A DNA stretch of 54,578 bases from Nemertoderma westbladi. Taxonomy: Eukaryota; Xenacoelomorpha; Nemertodermatida; Nemertodermatidae. Both the position numbers and the translations under genes were made by a program. The stretch spans positions 1 through 54,578 of the forward strand of contig JAUCBJ010000403.1 of the NCBI GenBank assembly GCA_032718475.1, in the 5' to 3' direction. Positions 30,553 through 42,019 of this stretch are shown piece by piece (within the stretch, counting starts at the first letter, position 1; each line of letters starts with the position of its first letter). Below the pieces are notes generated by a model, which did not search any database, was not told where the DNA came from, and was given only the letters and a program-made list of their open reading frames with translations.

Positions 30553-30704
30553 TTAATCAATGTTAAATCATTTATACTGTATGTTCTCGAATATTTATTA
30601 CGTACGGTAACTAGAGAGCCGCTTAACAACATAAATCAATATTGGATATTGAGTTCCGTTTTTGAGTACGCCTTGCAGACACTAAAGTTGCAATAACTTT
30701 TACA

Positions 30705-31092
30705 TAAATTTTACATCTATGAATGGAAACGAATGCTTTCTTGAAGTCTACAAATGTCAGGTCAGCAGGAAGGTTCCTTGACTTAATTCCTTCAACCAGC
30801 TTCCATAGTGCTAGTATCTGAGCTATTGTTGATATATTTGATCGAAACTCGAAATCCATTTTGGCTCTTACGCACCAGTAGCGTGAGGTGATTTCCCCCC
30901 GGAGAGGGATGAATTGTGATTGCGGAATGAGAATGAATGGTGAATTATGAATTGTGAATTGTGGAAGCTACCACATGGAGACTGATCGCACCAAAGTTTG
31001 TTGGTATAGTAGCTTCTTTACCAAGTAGCTTCTTGTCGTATATTTTTACATTTTGAGGGCTGACCTCGATGTTTGGTGGCTGCCCAAGCAAT
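30705..31092 (-). mobile_element. LINE family B fragments with internal replacement
   Basis: 30705-30882 matches about 29285-29440 and 30961-31092 matches parts of 29500-29810. Between them (30883-30960) is unrelated sequence with GGAGAGGGATGAATTG, a motif also seen at about 3803 and, inverted, 45081. The frame is broken. Confidence 0.8.
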
Positions 31093-31535
31093 TCATAATA
31101 TTATGAAATAAGTTTTTTTATAATAATATTTATTTGAATATTATATCACTATTTTTGAATCAACTATGATGTTAATGGCGATTTTAAAGCCCTGATTTTG
31201 TTATGAGGATATTTATAAAGTGTCGATGTATTCCTAACATCAAAAGTGTAAAAAAACCAGCAACAAAAGTGAATGGGGTTCAAACTGATACAGTTTTACT
31301 TTCATAGTAAAACTATCTTATTTGTTTATATACAATTAATAATTAATTACTTTAAGGTAATTTTGCACTCCTACTTAACCCCAATCAGACATTTAATGTT
31401 TCGTAGTTCACTTCAAAAGTTACGAAAATAAAAAGAGTAATCAAATGTCATATATACAGTATCATCTTTTATATTATTACATAAAGATAATATAATAATC
31501 ACATTTACATTAAAAAAACACATTCAGTTCAAAAA
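31093..31535. other. AT-rich region downstream of NSUN5
   Basis: No repeat or ORF seen. It should contain the NSUN5 3' UTR; no clear AATAAA is found on the minus strand close to the stop. Confidence 0.4.
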
Positions 31536-33071
31536 TTAATATCTTCCCCCATGTAATAACTTATTTACAAGGTAATTGTTGCCATGATTTATTTTTAATT
31601 TCGCATTTCTACGTACGATTTTCCTGCGCGATAGTTTCCCAGATTTACGACATCGTTTTATCGGAATTGACAAAGGAATGTTACGACGACTGTAATCGGG
31701 ATTCCTCTCGAACACAGCCACAAAGAATCCATCGGTTAGCGTTTCGGAGGGGTTAGCCCGGAGACATTTAGCGCCAACTGGTGACGATGGGTCTCCTCTC
31801 GGGAGCCAGTCTGGGAGAGGGAACCCCAATGTATACTGGTCGTCTAGAGACAGCAAGGCCGCCTCCACAACCTGCTCATTCTCTTGTACGTGGATGGAGC
31901 ATGTTGAGTAGACTAGTCGTTGAACCCGTGGGAAACTGAGTGCGTGGATCAGTATGCGGAGCTGGAAGGAAGCGAGTCGTTGTATCCTCAGTTGGGTTGG
32001 GTCTAGTGTGGTCGATGGGTCGAGTCTGTCTGTTTGGTTGGGTGTATTCCTTGAGTTGGGTCTCTGCGATGGGTTGGGTCTGCTTACCGCGTCGGCTCCG
32101 GTCCCTATATCCAGTCTACCGGCGATCCCAGATCCGCTGCACGACGGGTCTACCAGCACGAACTCGGCGCTGCTGAACGGTTCCTCCGACGGACAGACCG
32201 TCAGGAAGTCCCGACGGACCGGTCGGACGACCGACTCGACCCCCGCGCGTGTCACCATGGATACCAGCGTCCGGTAGCGGTCGGCGTCCCGCTCTACAGC
32301 GTAGACCCTCCCTCGAGGACCGACGGCCGCCGCCAGTTGGCTCGTTTTGTTCCCTGGCGCTGCGCAGGTATCCATGACAACGGCCCCGGGAGGGGGTCGC
32401 AAAGCCACTGCGGGAATGTAACTCGCTTTACCCTGGAGAATAATCCCACCCGTTGTGTACAAGTCGTTGCTATGGAAATCGGTTCCGGCCGGGAAAGCAA
32501 GTAAACCATCGGGAAAATCTGGGTCCCTCAGGAAAACTCGTTTATTCCTGGGGTTACCGGTATCCAACGAGGTTTTCAACTCGGAATTATTTTTCGGCGT
32601 CGCTAATTGAGTGTATCGGTAGGTTGTAGTGAGTGTACTAATAACCTCGTCCATTGTTGTGTTCAACGCATTAACCCGCGCGTATTGCGGGAGTCGTACG
32701 GTAGTCGCAATTAGTTCGTTGGGGCGTTTACACTTCGATTTTACTAATAATTTGGTTAATTCGCCGTGCAGTTGCACCTTAAAGCGATCCACGTAGCCGG
32801 ACAGCGGACTGCGTCGTCTTACTTTCGTACCGAACAATAAATCGTGCACAACCAGAGCGACGCCTTCTCTGTTCGCCTTCCATTTGGGGGATTTCCCCAA
32901 CTGAGTATTACCCACAACCCTTTCGATTACGCTGTAATATTTGCAAGTTTCCGAGAGTAAAGCGTAAAGTTCCCGCTTGCTTTTATAATTGGCGTTTTGA
33001 ACGACAGTTTTTAATCCCTTCCTTCGCTCGAGAATTTCTTTCAGACAATCTGCGGCAACAGAGAACAGCAT
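31536..33071 (-). CDS. NSUN5: NSUN5-like 28S rRNA cytosine-5 methyltransferase, intronless
   Basis: A 511-aa protein from ATG at 33071 (MLFSVAADCLKEILERRKGL); the frame runs three codons further up but without ATG. It methylates a conserved cytosine of large-subunit rRNA using S-adenosylmethionine, in the nucleolus. Seen: SAM-binding motif I DTCAAPGNKTSQ (about 234-245), motif IV DPSCSGSG (about 308-315, Cys311) and motif VI YSTCSI (about 388-393, Cys391, the expected nucleophile), plus an NSUN5-type ending GFFVAVFERNP. Between motifs IV and VI lies a low-complexity insert (about 320-358, rich in NPSQRPN and DPTT). The C-terminal 45 or so residues are very basic. Human NSUN5 is shorter (about 430 aa) and split by introns; this gene is one exon. 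Its start lies 107 bp below the end of the cytochrome b5 gene on the same strand. Confidence 0.93.
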   Translation of the reverse strand: MLFSVAADCLKEILERRKGLKTVVQNANYKSKRELYALLSETCKYYSVIERVVGNTQLGKSPKWKANREGVALVVHDLLFGTKVRRRSPLSGYVDRFKVQLHGELTKLLVKSKCKRPNELIATTVRLPQYARVNALNTTMDEVISTLTTTYRYTQLATPKNNSELKTSLDTGNPRNKRVFLRDPDFPDGLLAFPAGTDFHSNDLYTTGGIILQGKASYIPAVALRPPPGAVVMDTCAAPGNKTSQLAAAVGPRGRVYAVERDADRYRTLVSMVTRAGVESVVRPVRRDFLTVCPSEEPFSSAEFVLVDPSCSGSGIAGRLDIGTGADAVSRPNPSQRPNSRNTPNQTDRLDPSTTLDPTQLRIQRLASFQLRILIHALSFPRVQRLVYSTCSIHVQENEQVVEAALLSLDDQYTLGFPLPDWLPRGDPSSPVGAKCLRANPSETLTDGFFVAVFERNPDYSRRNIPLSIPIKRCRKSGKLSRRKIVRRNAKLKINHGNNYLVNKLLHGGRY

Positions 33072-33178
33072 AATCCGCAAATATCTAAACCATTTGGTTC
33101 AGAAACTCAAAATAATACGAATAAAATATATGGAGTTGTAGATGGAGCTACCGGTATAGGTGGTTATTCAGCAACATT

Positions 33179-33445
33179 TTAATTTGTAATTTCTATATTG
33201 CCAACGTAAAATAGAGATAATTTTGACTGCACAAACGACGCCAACGTGCTGTGCACTGCTTGTGCATTAAAGGCCTCAGTGCAATCGATCCCTGCGTGTT
33301 TGAGTATGATCCTACCTCCAGGATGTGCGCTCACAAACTCGGTTATGTCGTAAACCTTTCCGTCTATCACCAACCAAGCGTCAGCCTCCGTGGCGTGCTC
33401 CTGTACTTCCGCTAAGGAAAAATATTTAATATCGAGTGATTCCAT
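33179..33445 (-). CDS. Small cytochrome b5 heme-binding domain protein
   Basis: An 88-aa protein that is essentially one cytochrome b5 domain. YFSLAEVQEHATEADAWLVI, then DGKVYDITEFVSAHPGG with axial His41 in HPGG, and the second heme ligand His65 in AQAVHS. No C-terminal membrane anchor is seen, so it would be a soluble electron carrier. It is short for microsomal b5 but the domain is complete from ATG to TAA. It could be the first exon of a larger gene only if spliced before the TAA, for which I see no need. It lies directly upstream of NSUN5 on the same strand with no AATAAA in between. Confidence 0.9.
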   Translation of the reverse strand: MESLDIKYFSLAEVQEHATEADAWLVIDGKVYDITEFVSAHPGGRIILKHAGIDCTEAFNAQAVHSTLASFVQSKLSLFYVGNIEITN

Positions 33446-34690
33446 ATTATGTTAGGGTCGGTCATTAACAATAATTATTGACGAACACAATGTATAAAAC
33501 ATTAGTATTTAGTAGTGACGAGTTTGGAATACGCAGTGTATTCGGTATAATCACGTATATTTATTGTCTACTTCTATCAATTTGGCAAGCATATATCAAT
33601 CTATTATTATCCGGGTGTGGGTGAAGGCCATTGGGCCATATGCACAATACACATGCCCCCCTGGAAAATGTATAAATTCAATTGCAAAATGATTACATTT
33701 CGTAATACTCGCTAATCCACCTACACATGAAATAAATTTATTTACTGAGTCCCCGTAGGTTGTATATGACTTCATTAGTCCCCTAGTGGACCCGTCCGCA
33801 GGGTCTGGAACATTCAGACCATTCTGTCCAATCAGCTAGCTCTAGCAGACATTGCGTCATCGTGGTTACGCTTCTCGTTCCGTCCGCTTGTTCCCAGTCT
33901 GTGCGGAAGGCATTAGAAACATGCGAAAGCGTCGTATAGATAAATGGTAAACGTAAATATAATGTGTGTGGCCTGACTTGTTCACTTGTTGAAATTACTA
34001 GCTAAACCTACCTAAAACACTAGCTACCATAAAATTTAGTATCTTGCACCGAGGAGACTTCAATTACTTCCATTGGCGAAATTGCAGCAAATGAAAATTT
34101 ATAGAATTTTCCCCATATCAAAATATCATCATTATTGTAAAAATAAACTGGCTTCTTTTTTCAGCCTCTTTAGGTGACCTAGCAGGCCGTAGTATATAGT
34201 AGGCCATGGTCCGGTAGTACTAACATTAGATGTGGAAAAATTACGATACAAACTTGTAAATTATGTTTTAGAGTAAAAAGTAACCGAAACTCCAGGATGT
34301 TGTTCTCAAAAAAGTTATTGCAAAAATATTGAAAAGATTTCCACGGTCATTGAATTCAAGTAATGAAGTAAATAATGGCTCTTTTTGGTTGATTTAATTA
34401 AACCAAAAGTGCCATAGAGCCAAAAATTTGAACTTTAAAAAAAATGTGTCTGGCCACGATTTTTCGTATGGAGGTGTTATATGTCATCAATATACACTCC
34501 TGAAACTTTCAGCTCGAAATTTGACATTTGGTAGCCTGAAGTTGAAGAAAAAAATGACCTAGTATATACTACTATACTACTATAATACTTGGAGAAGTCG
34601 TTCAAAGTACCGGTAGTGATTTGTCATTTTTCATTCATTTTTCTAAAAATAAATATTAAAAACAATACAAAACAACTTTTCTGGGGTACT
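33446..34690. promoter_or_regulatory. Upstream region of cyt b5/NSUN5, possible divergent promoter
   Basis: On the plus strand a CCAAT box (33828-33832) and TGCGTCATCG (about 33853) precede ATGCGAAAGCGTCGTATA at 33921 and a donor-like TG|GTAAAC at 33947. This could be a first coding exon of a plus-strand gene whose later exons I cannot see. The rest to 34690 is AT-rich without features. Speculative. Confidence 0.25.
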
Positions 34691-34693
34691 ATT

Positions 34694-37190
34694 CGTATGA
34701 GGTACGGAACCATTGTGCGGTACGGAACCATTGTGTGGTACATTGTGGTACGGAACCATTGTGTGGTACATTATGGTACGGAACCATTGTGTGGTACATT
34801 GAGGTACGGAACCATTGTGTGGTACATTGTGGTACGGAACCATTGTGTGGTACATTGTGGCACGGAACCTTTGTGTGGTACATCGAGGTACGGAACCATT
34901 GTGTGGTACATTGTGGTACGGAACCTTTGTGTGGTACATTGAGGTACGGAACCTTTGTGTGGTACATTGTGGTACGGAACCATTGTGTGGTACATTGTGG
35001 TACGGAATCTTTGTGTCGTACATTGAGGTACGGAACAATTAATTGTGTGGTACATTGAGGTGCGGCACCATTGCGTGGTGCATTGAAGTACGGAACCTTT
35101 GTGTGGTACATTGAGGTACAGAACCTTTGTGTCATATATTGAGGTACGGAACCTTTTTGTGGTACATTGAGGTACAGAATCTTTGTGTCGTACATTGAGG
35201 TACGGAACCTTTGTGTGGTACATTGTGGTACGGAACTATTGTGTGGTACATTGTGGTACGGAACCTTTGTGTGGTAGATTGAGGTACGGAACCTTTGTGT
35301 GGTACATTGTGGTACGGAACCATTGTGTGGTACATTGTGGTACGGAACCTTTGTGTGCTACATTGAGGTACAGAACCTTTGCGTGGTACATTGAGGTACG
35401 GGACCATTGTGTTGTACATTGTGGTACGGAACCTTTGTGTCGTACATTGAGGTACGGAACAATTAATTGTGTGGTACATTGAGGTACGGTACCATTGCGT
35501 GGTACATTGAAGTACGGAACCTTTGTGTGGTACATTGAGGTACGGGACCATTGTGTTGTACATTGTGGTACGGAACCTTTGTGTCGTACATTGAGGTACG
35601 GAACAATTAATTGTGTGGTACATTGAGGTGCGGTACCATTGCCTGGTACATTGAAGTACGGAACCTTTGTGTGGTACATTGAGGTACAGAACCTTTGTGT
35701 CATACATTGAGGTACGGAACCTTTGTGTGGTACATTGAGGTACGGAACCTTTTTGTGGTACATTGAGGTACGGAATCTTTGTGTCGTACATTGAGGTACG
35801 GAACCTTTGTGTGGCACATTGTGGTACGGAACTATTGTGTGGTACATTGTGGTACGGAACCTTTGTGTGGTACATTGAGGTACGGAACCTTTGTGTGGAA
35901 CATTGTAGTACGGAACCATTGTGTGGTACATTGTGGTACGGAACCTTTGTGTGGTACATTGAGGTACGGAACCTTTGTGTGGTACATTGTGGTACGGAAC
36001 CATTGTGTGGTACATTGTGGTATGGAACCTCTGTGTGGTACATTGAGGTACGGAACCTTTGTGTGGTACATTGAGGTACGGAACCATTGTGTGGTACGGA
36101 ACCATTGTGTGGCACATTGAGGTACGGAACCTTTGTGTGGTACATTGAGGTACGGAACCATTATGTGGTACATTGAGGTACGGAACCATTGTGTGGTACT
36201 TTTAGGTACGGAACTATTGTGTGGTACATATAGGTACGATACCATTGCGTGGTACATTAGGTACGGAACAATTTTGTGGTACATTGAGGTACGGTACCAT
36301 TGTGTGGTACTTTTAGGTACGGAGCTATTGTGTGGTACATTGAGGTACGGAACCATTGTGTGGTACATTGAGGTATGGAACCATTGTGTGCTACATTGAG
36401 GTACGGAACCTTTGTGTCGTACATTGAGGTATGGAACCATTGTGTGGTACATTGTGGTACAGAACAATTGTGTGGTACATTGAAGTATGGAACCATTGTG
36501 TGGTATATTGAGGTATGGAACCTTTTTGTCGTACATTGAGGTATGGAACCATTGTGTGGTACATTGCGGTACAGAACAATTGTGTGGTACATTGAGGTAC
36601 GGAACCATTGTGTGGTACATTGAGGTATGGAACCATTGTGTGCTACATTGAGGTACGGACCCTTTGTGTCGTACATTGAGGTATGGAACCATTGTGTGGT
36701 ACAGAACAATTGTGTGGTACATTGAGGTACGGAACCATTGTGTGGTACATTGAGGTATGGAACCATTGTGTGGTACATTGAGGTACGGAACCTTTGTGTC
36801 GTACATTGAGGTATGGAACCATTGTGTGGTACATTGTGGTACATAACAATTTTGTGGTACATTGAGGTACGGAACCATTGTGTGGTACATTGAGGTACGG
36901 TACCATTGTGTGGTACCTTTAGGTACGGAACTATTGTGTGGTACGATTGTGTGGTACTTTTAGGTACGGAACTATTGTGTGGTACATATAGGTACGATAC
37001 CATTGTGTGGGTGGTACTTTAGGTACGGAACAATTTTGTGGTACATTGAGATACGGTACCATTGTGTGGTACGGTACATTGAGGTACGGTACCATTGTGC
37101 GGTACTTTTAGGTACGGAACTATTGTGTGGTACATATAGGTACGGTACCATTGTGTGGTACTTTTAGGTACGGAACTATTGTATGGTACA
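34694..37190. repeat. 28-bp minisatellite, about 89 copies
   Basis: Unit ACATTGTGGTACGGAACC plus ATTGTGTGGT, repeating every 28 bp (for example 34741 and 34769). Variants include GAGGTAC/GTGGTAC, CATT/CTTT and an AATTAATTG insertion recurring at about 35037, 35461 and 35606, which marks higher-order duplication. The last 1 kb has TTTTAGGTACGG variants. Since 28 is not a multiple of three, long ORFs cycle through three reading registers; they are artefacts. Confidence 0.95.
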
Positions 37191-37199
37191 TTGCAACAA

Positions 37200-37420
37200 A
37201 TTATTTATTTATTTGTACTTCCCTCCTGTTTCACTCTAGCATACTTGATATTAGAGATAGAATATGCAACTTAAGACTGCCTGTTTAATAGAAGTGGATT
37301 GGGTGGGAAAGTGAATGTCAGGGGCCAGTGGCTGAACTGGTTAGCGCTACTGATGAGGCCTGATAGGCCGAAACGTACGTATAGCGCTGGATCAACCCCC
37401 GGTGACATGCTTTCTCGTTT
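37200..37420 (+). mobile_element. Hammerhead-containing repeat element, copy 1
   Basis: About 220 bp shared with 42020-42230: TATTTATTTGTACTTCC and TGTTTCACTCTA at the start, then the ribozyme, then ACCCCCGGTGACA and GCTTTCT. It starts right where the 28-bp array ends. No ORF. It may be a non-autonomous retroelement or a piece of a Penelope-like element; no RT is nearby. Confidence 0.7.
37339..37397 (+). ncRNA. Type I hammerhead ribozyme, apparently intact
   Basis: Conserved core CTGATGA (37350-37356) and GAAA (37370-37373) are both present. Stem II GGCC/GGCC (37357-37360 with 37366-37369) is perfect with loop TGATA. Stem III is the minimal kind, AC/GT closed by GTAC (37373-37380). The cleavage triplet is GTA with scission expected after A37381. 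Stem I AGCGCTA/TAGCGCT (37343-37349 with 37382-37388) is 7 perfect pairs, extended by GGTT/AACC across an internal loop GGATC. A tiny stem III and an elaborated stem I are known from hammerheads of Penelope-like elements, Schistosoma SINEs and metazoan retrozymes. Catalysis is inferred, not shown. Confidence 0.85.
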
Positions 37421-37805
37421 TTTTTTTCCATTTCTGGACAACCTATTACAACATAAATAATCCGGCCCTTGGGTTAATCCTTCTCCACGGGCAAAATAAC
37501 CGGGAAAATTACAAAATAACCGTGTAATAAATATGTTATTCCCCATTTTTATTCATCATCTCCTAACATTTCTAAAAGGGTTTTGTTTGGTGGCAGAATC
37601 ATTTAAAATGGAGCTTTGAAGTTTGAAGGGAAATAAATAGTAATGTTTATTTATGTCACAAATGTTCCGTGGTTTAATTACTATATTAGCTCTAATGGAA
37701 CTTCCGAAACTATACGAGAGTGGACGAGGCAACTGTGATGATATTAATTATAACCAAAACATACAATACATTCAACAGCATTATATATTATTTATCGTCC
37801 GATTT
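37421..37805. other. Gene-free stretch
   Basis: Short AT-rich spacer between the hammerhead element and a LINE fragment; no feature seen. Confidence 0.5.
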
Positions 37806-38205
37806 ATTGTCCGATTATTTAGAGCAGAAGTAGTTCCAGTACTCCTCTATGGGAGTCCATGCTGGGCTCTTCTAACTGCTGAGGACACCAAATCTCTGGA
37901 TGGCACATTCACAAGAATGCTACATCGGGTTCAATATGTCAAGTACAATGCACGTATCTCAAATCAGACACTATATAACATTGGAGGTGTCTCATTGGTA
38001 TACACCAAAGAACAAAGCCGCCTCCGCTTTGCAGGATACTGCTTTCGCCGAGACGAACAGCCTGTACAGAATCTCGTGCTTTGGCAGCCCCATGGACACT
38101 GGCCTTGAAGATGCGGATAATCTCGCGAAAGTCATGGGGGATAGGGAGTTGTGGCGGCGCAACTTTGTTGATAAGCCGGCATAGCATTCCTAATGCACGC
38201 TGCAT
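37806..38205 (+). mobile_element. LINE family A fragment, C-terminal coding end
   Basis: Matches 18054-18490 of the long copy ([29 protein letters not shown]) with a deletion of about 50 bp near 38095. The 3' end is rearranged: 38190-38320 has a second partial copy of the terminal AATGCAGC...GGCCGAT motif. Confidence 0.85.
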
Positions 38206-39050
38206 TGGGCTTGCCAATAATTGTGGATTGCACGGTGGTGATAAAAGTATTATTATAAAACCAGCATAGTATCTCAATATGCAGCTTCAATGCAGCAGGC
38301 CGATTACAGGACACTAGGACATTAGTAGTATGTACTATATAGTGCAATTTACATAATACCGCGACAAAACAGATATTAATAATACAATGTTAAGTGATTA
38401 TTAAAGTTACCAGTTAAGGATACCTATTTTATAATCAATACAAAATACAAACTGAACTAAATTTTATTTAATTGTATGTAATTAATTTACACTAACACAC
38501 CCAACCTCGACATATTTTCCAGCTTTAAATCGCAGTGCGACATTATTTCTCAGTATGTCCAAACGCCATACATTTACTGTCCAGCACAAAGCATACATTT
38601 ACTGTCCAGCACATCAACGCGTCATTCCAAATATAATCACATGACGTCATTCGCATACACACTATTTCACAAACCTACACTTTTCTAAATATTACAAAAT
38701 TGAAATGGGTCAGAATCGAACCATAGGCATTTACATTCATAACCCGACGCGTTATCCACTGCGCTGATTTAGTACGAGATGTATGTGTTTATAATTAATA
38801 TGTCATGCTTCCCTGTTACAAGGTTGTTCTAGCAAGTTTAACTATTCATAACTACAAATAATTCCCCACAAATAATTAAAATTAGATTCGCCATTGTTCG
38901 TCATTAGCGCTTTAAAGCTTTAACGGCCCTCGTTTTATTACAACATCACTCCGTGCAACGCTATAAAGTGTTACTTTATGACCAAATGATTAAGTTATAA
39001 TTAGACATTTGATTCTAAGCGAACTGACCAATTATTTACTCTTCTTAAAT
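38206..39050. other. Gene-free stretch with a tRNA-like relic
   Basis: At about 38705-38775 the minus strand reads like a tRNA head: GCGCAGTGGATAACGCGTC (A-box region) and GGTTCGATTCTGAC (B-box). The rest is AT-rich with no gene. Confidence 0.4.
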
Positions 39051-41968
39051 ATATCAATCGGTTTGATATACAATATATCAAACCGGTTAATATATTGTAT
39101 ATCAAACCGATTGATATATTGTATATCAAACCGGTTGATATATTGAATATCAAACCGGTTGGTATATTGTATATCAAACCGGTTGATATATTGTATATCA
39201 AACCGGTGGATATATTGAATATCAAACCGGTTGATATATTGTATATCAAACCGGTTGATATATTGTATATCAAATCGGTTGATATATTGTATATCAAACC
39301 GGTTGATATATTGTATATCAAACCGGTTGATATATTGTGTATCAAAACGGTGGATATATTGAATATCAAACCGGTTGATATATTGCATATCAAACCGGTT
39401 AATATATTGACTATCAAACCGGTTGATATATTGTATATCAAACCGGTTAATATATTGAATATCAAACCGGTTGATATATTGTATATCAAACCGGTTGATA
39501 TATTGTATATCAAACCGGTTGATATATTGTATATCAAACCGGTGGATATATTGAATATCAAACCGGTTGATATATTGTATATCAAACCGGTTTATATATT
39601 GTATATCAAACCGGTGGATATATTGAATATCAAACCGGTTGATATATTGTATATCAAACTGGTTAATATATTGAATATCAAACCGGTTGATATATTGTAT
39701 ATCAAACCGGTTGATATATTGAATATCAAACCGGTTAATATATTGTATATCAAACCGGTTGATATATTGTATATCAAACCGATTGATATATTGTATATCA
39801 AACCGGTTGATATATTGAATATCAAACCGGTTAATATATTGTATATCAAACCGGTTGATATATTGTATATCAAACCGGTTAATATATTGTATATCAAACC
39901 GGTTGATATATTGAATATCAAACCGGTTGATATATTGAATATCAAACCGGTTGATATATTGTATATCAAACCGATTGATATATTGTATATCAAACCGGTT
40001 GATATATTGAATATCAAACCGGTTGATATATTGTATATCAAACCGGTTGATATATTGAATATCAAACCGGTTGGTATATTGTATATCAAACCGGTTGATA
40101 TATTGTATATCAAACCGGTGGATATATTGAATATCAAACCGGTTGATGTATTGTATATCAAACCGGTTGATATATTGTATATCCAACCGGTGGATATATT
40201 GAATATCAAACCGGTTGATATATTGTATATCAAACCGGTTAATATATTGAATATCAAACCGATTGATATATTGTATATCAAACCGATTGATATATTGTAT
40301 ATCAAACCGATTGATATATTGTATATCAAACCGGTTGATATATTGAATATCAAACCGGTGGATATATTGTATATCAAACCAATTGATATATTGTATATCA
40401 AACCGGTTGATATATTGAATATCAAACCGGTTGATATATTGTATATCAAACCGGTTGATATATTGAATATCAAACCGGTTGGTATATTGTATATCAAACC
40501 GGTTGATATATTGTATATCAAACCGGTGGATATATTGAATATCAAACCGGTTGATATATTGTATATCAAACCGGTTAATATATTGAATATCAAACCGGTT
40601 GATATATTGTATATCAAACCGGTTGATATATTGTATATCAAACCGGTTAATATATTGTATATCAAACCGGTTGATATATTGTATATCAAACCGGTTAATA
40701 TATTGTATATCAAACCGGTTGATATATTGAATATCAAACCGGTTAATATATTGTATATCATACCGGTTGATATATTGTATATTAAACCGGTTGATATATT
40801 GTATATCAAACCGGTTAATATATTGTATATCAAACCGGTTGATATATTGAATATCAAACCGGTTAATATATTGTATATCAAACCGGTTGATATATTGTAT
40901 ATCAAACCGGTTGATATATTGTATATCAAACCGGTTGATATATTGAATATCAAACCGGTGGATATATTGTATATCAAACCAATTGATATATTGTATATCA
41001 AACCGGTTGATATATTGAATATCAAACCGGTTGATATATTGTATATCAAACCGGTTGATATATTGAATATCAAACCGGTTGGTATATTGTATATCAAACC
41101 GGTTGATATATTGTATATCAAACCGGTGGATATATTGAATATCAAACCGGTTGATATATTGTATATCAAACCGGTTAATATATTGAATATCAAACCGGTT
41201 GATATATTGTATATCAAACCGGTTGATATATTGTATATCAAACCGGTTGATATATTGAATATCAAACCGGTTAATATATTGTATATCATACCGGTTGATA
41301 TATTGTATATTAAACCGGTTGATATATTGTATATCAAACCGGTTAATATATTGTATATCAAACCGGTTGATATATTGTATATCAAACCGGTTAATATATT
41401 GTATATCAAACCGGTTGATATATTGAATATCAAACCGGTTAATATATTGTATATCATACCGGTTGATATATTGTATATCCAACCGGTGGATATATTGAAT
41501 ATCAAACCGGTTGATATATTGTATATCAAACCGGTTAATATATTGAATATCAAACCGATTGATATATTGTATATCAAACCGATTGATATATTGTATATCA
41601 AACCGATTGATATATTGTATATCAAACCGGTTGATATATTGAATATCAAACCGGTGGATATATTGTATATCAAACCAATTGATATATTGTATATCAAACC
41701 GGTTGATATATTGAATATCAAACCGGTTGATATATTGTATATCAAACCGGTTGATATATTGAATATCAAACCGGTTGGTATATTGTATATCAAACCGGTT
41801 GATATATTGTATATCAAACCGGTGGATATATTGAATATCAAACCGGTTGATATATTGTATATCAAACCGGTTAATATATTGAATATCAAACCGGTTGATA
41901 TATTGTATATCAAACCGGTTGATATATTGTATATCAAACCGGTTGATATATTGTATATCAAACCGGTT
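39050..41968. repeat. 24-bp dyad-symmetric minisatellite, about 121 copies
   Basis: Unit GATATATTGTATATC plus AAACCGGTT. Both halves are inverted repeats (GATATA/TATATC around TTG; AACCGGTT), so each unit can fold and either strand looks similar. The first unit at 39050-39078 is inverted. Large blocks are identical: 40321-40640 equals 40921-41240 (25 units apart), and about 40181-40560 resembles 41477-41856 (54 units apart), indicating recent multi-unit duplication. ORFs of 964, 816 and 789 aa across it are period-24 artefacts. Confidence 0.96.
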
Positions 41969-42019
41969 GACTACAATTCATTTATTTAATTAATATCACC
42001 TGGCAGCAAAACTCATCCT

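Noticed and set aside
34643-37003. Many overlapping Cys/Tyr-rich ORFs
   Set aside because: Artefacts of the 28-bp array in different registers.
39032-41989. Very long ORFs (964, 816, 789 aa) on both strands
   Set aside because: They follow from a 24-bp repeat period without stop codons; both strands and several frames are open and there is no gene context.
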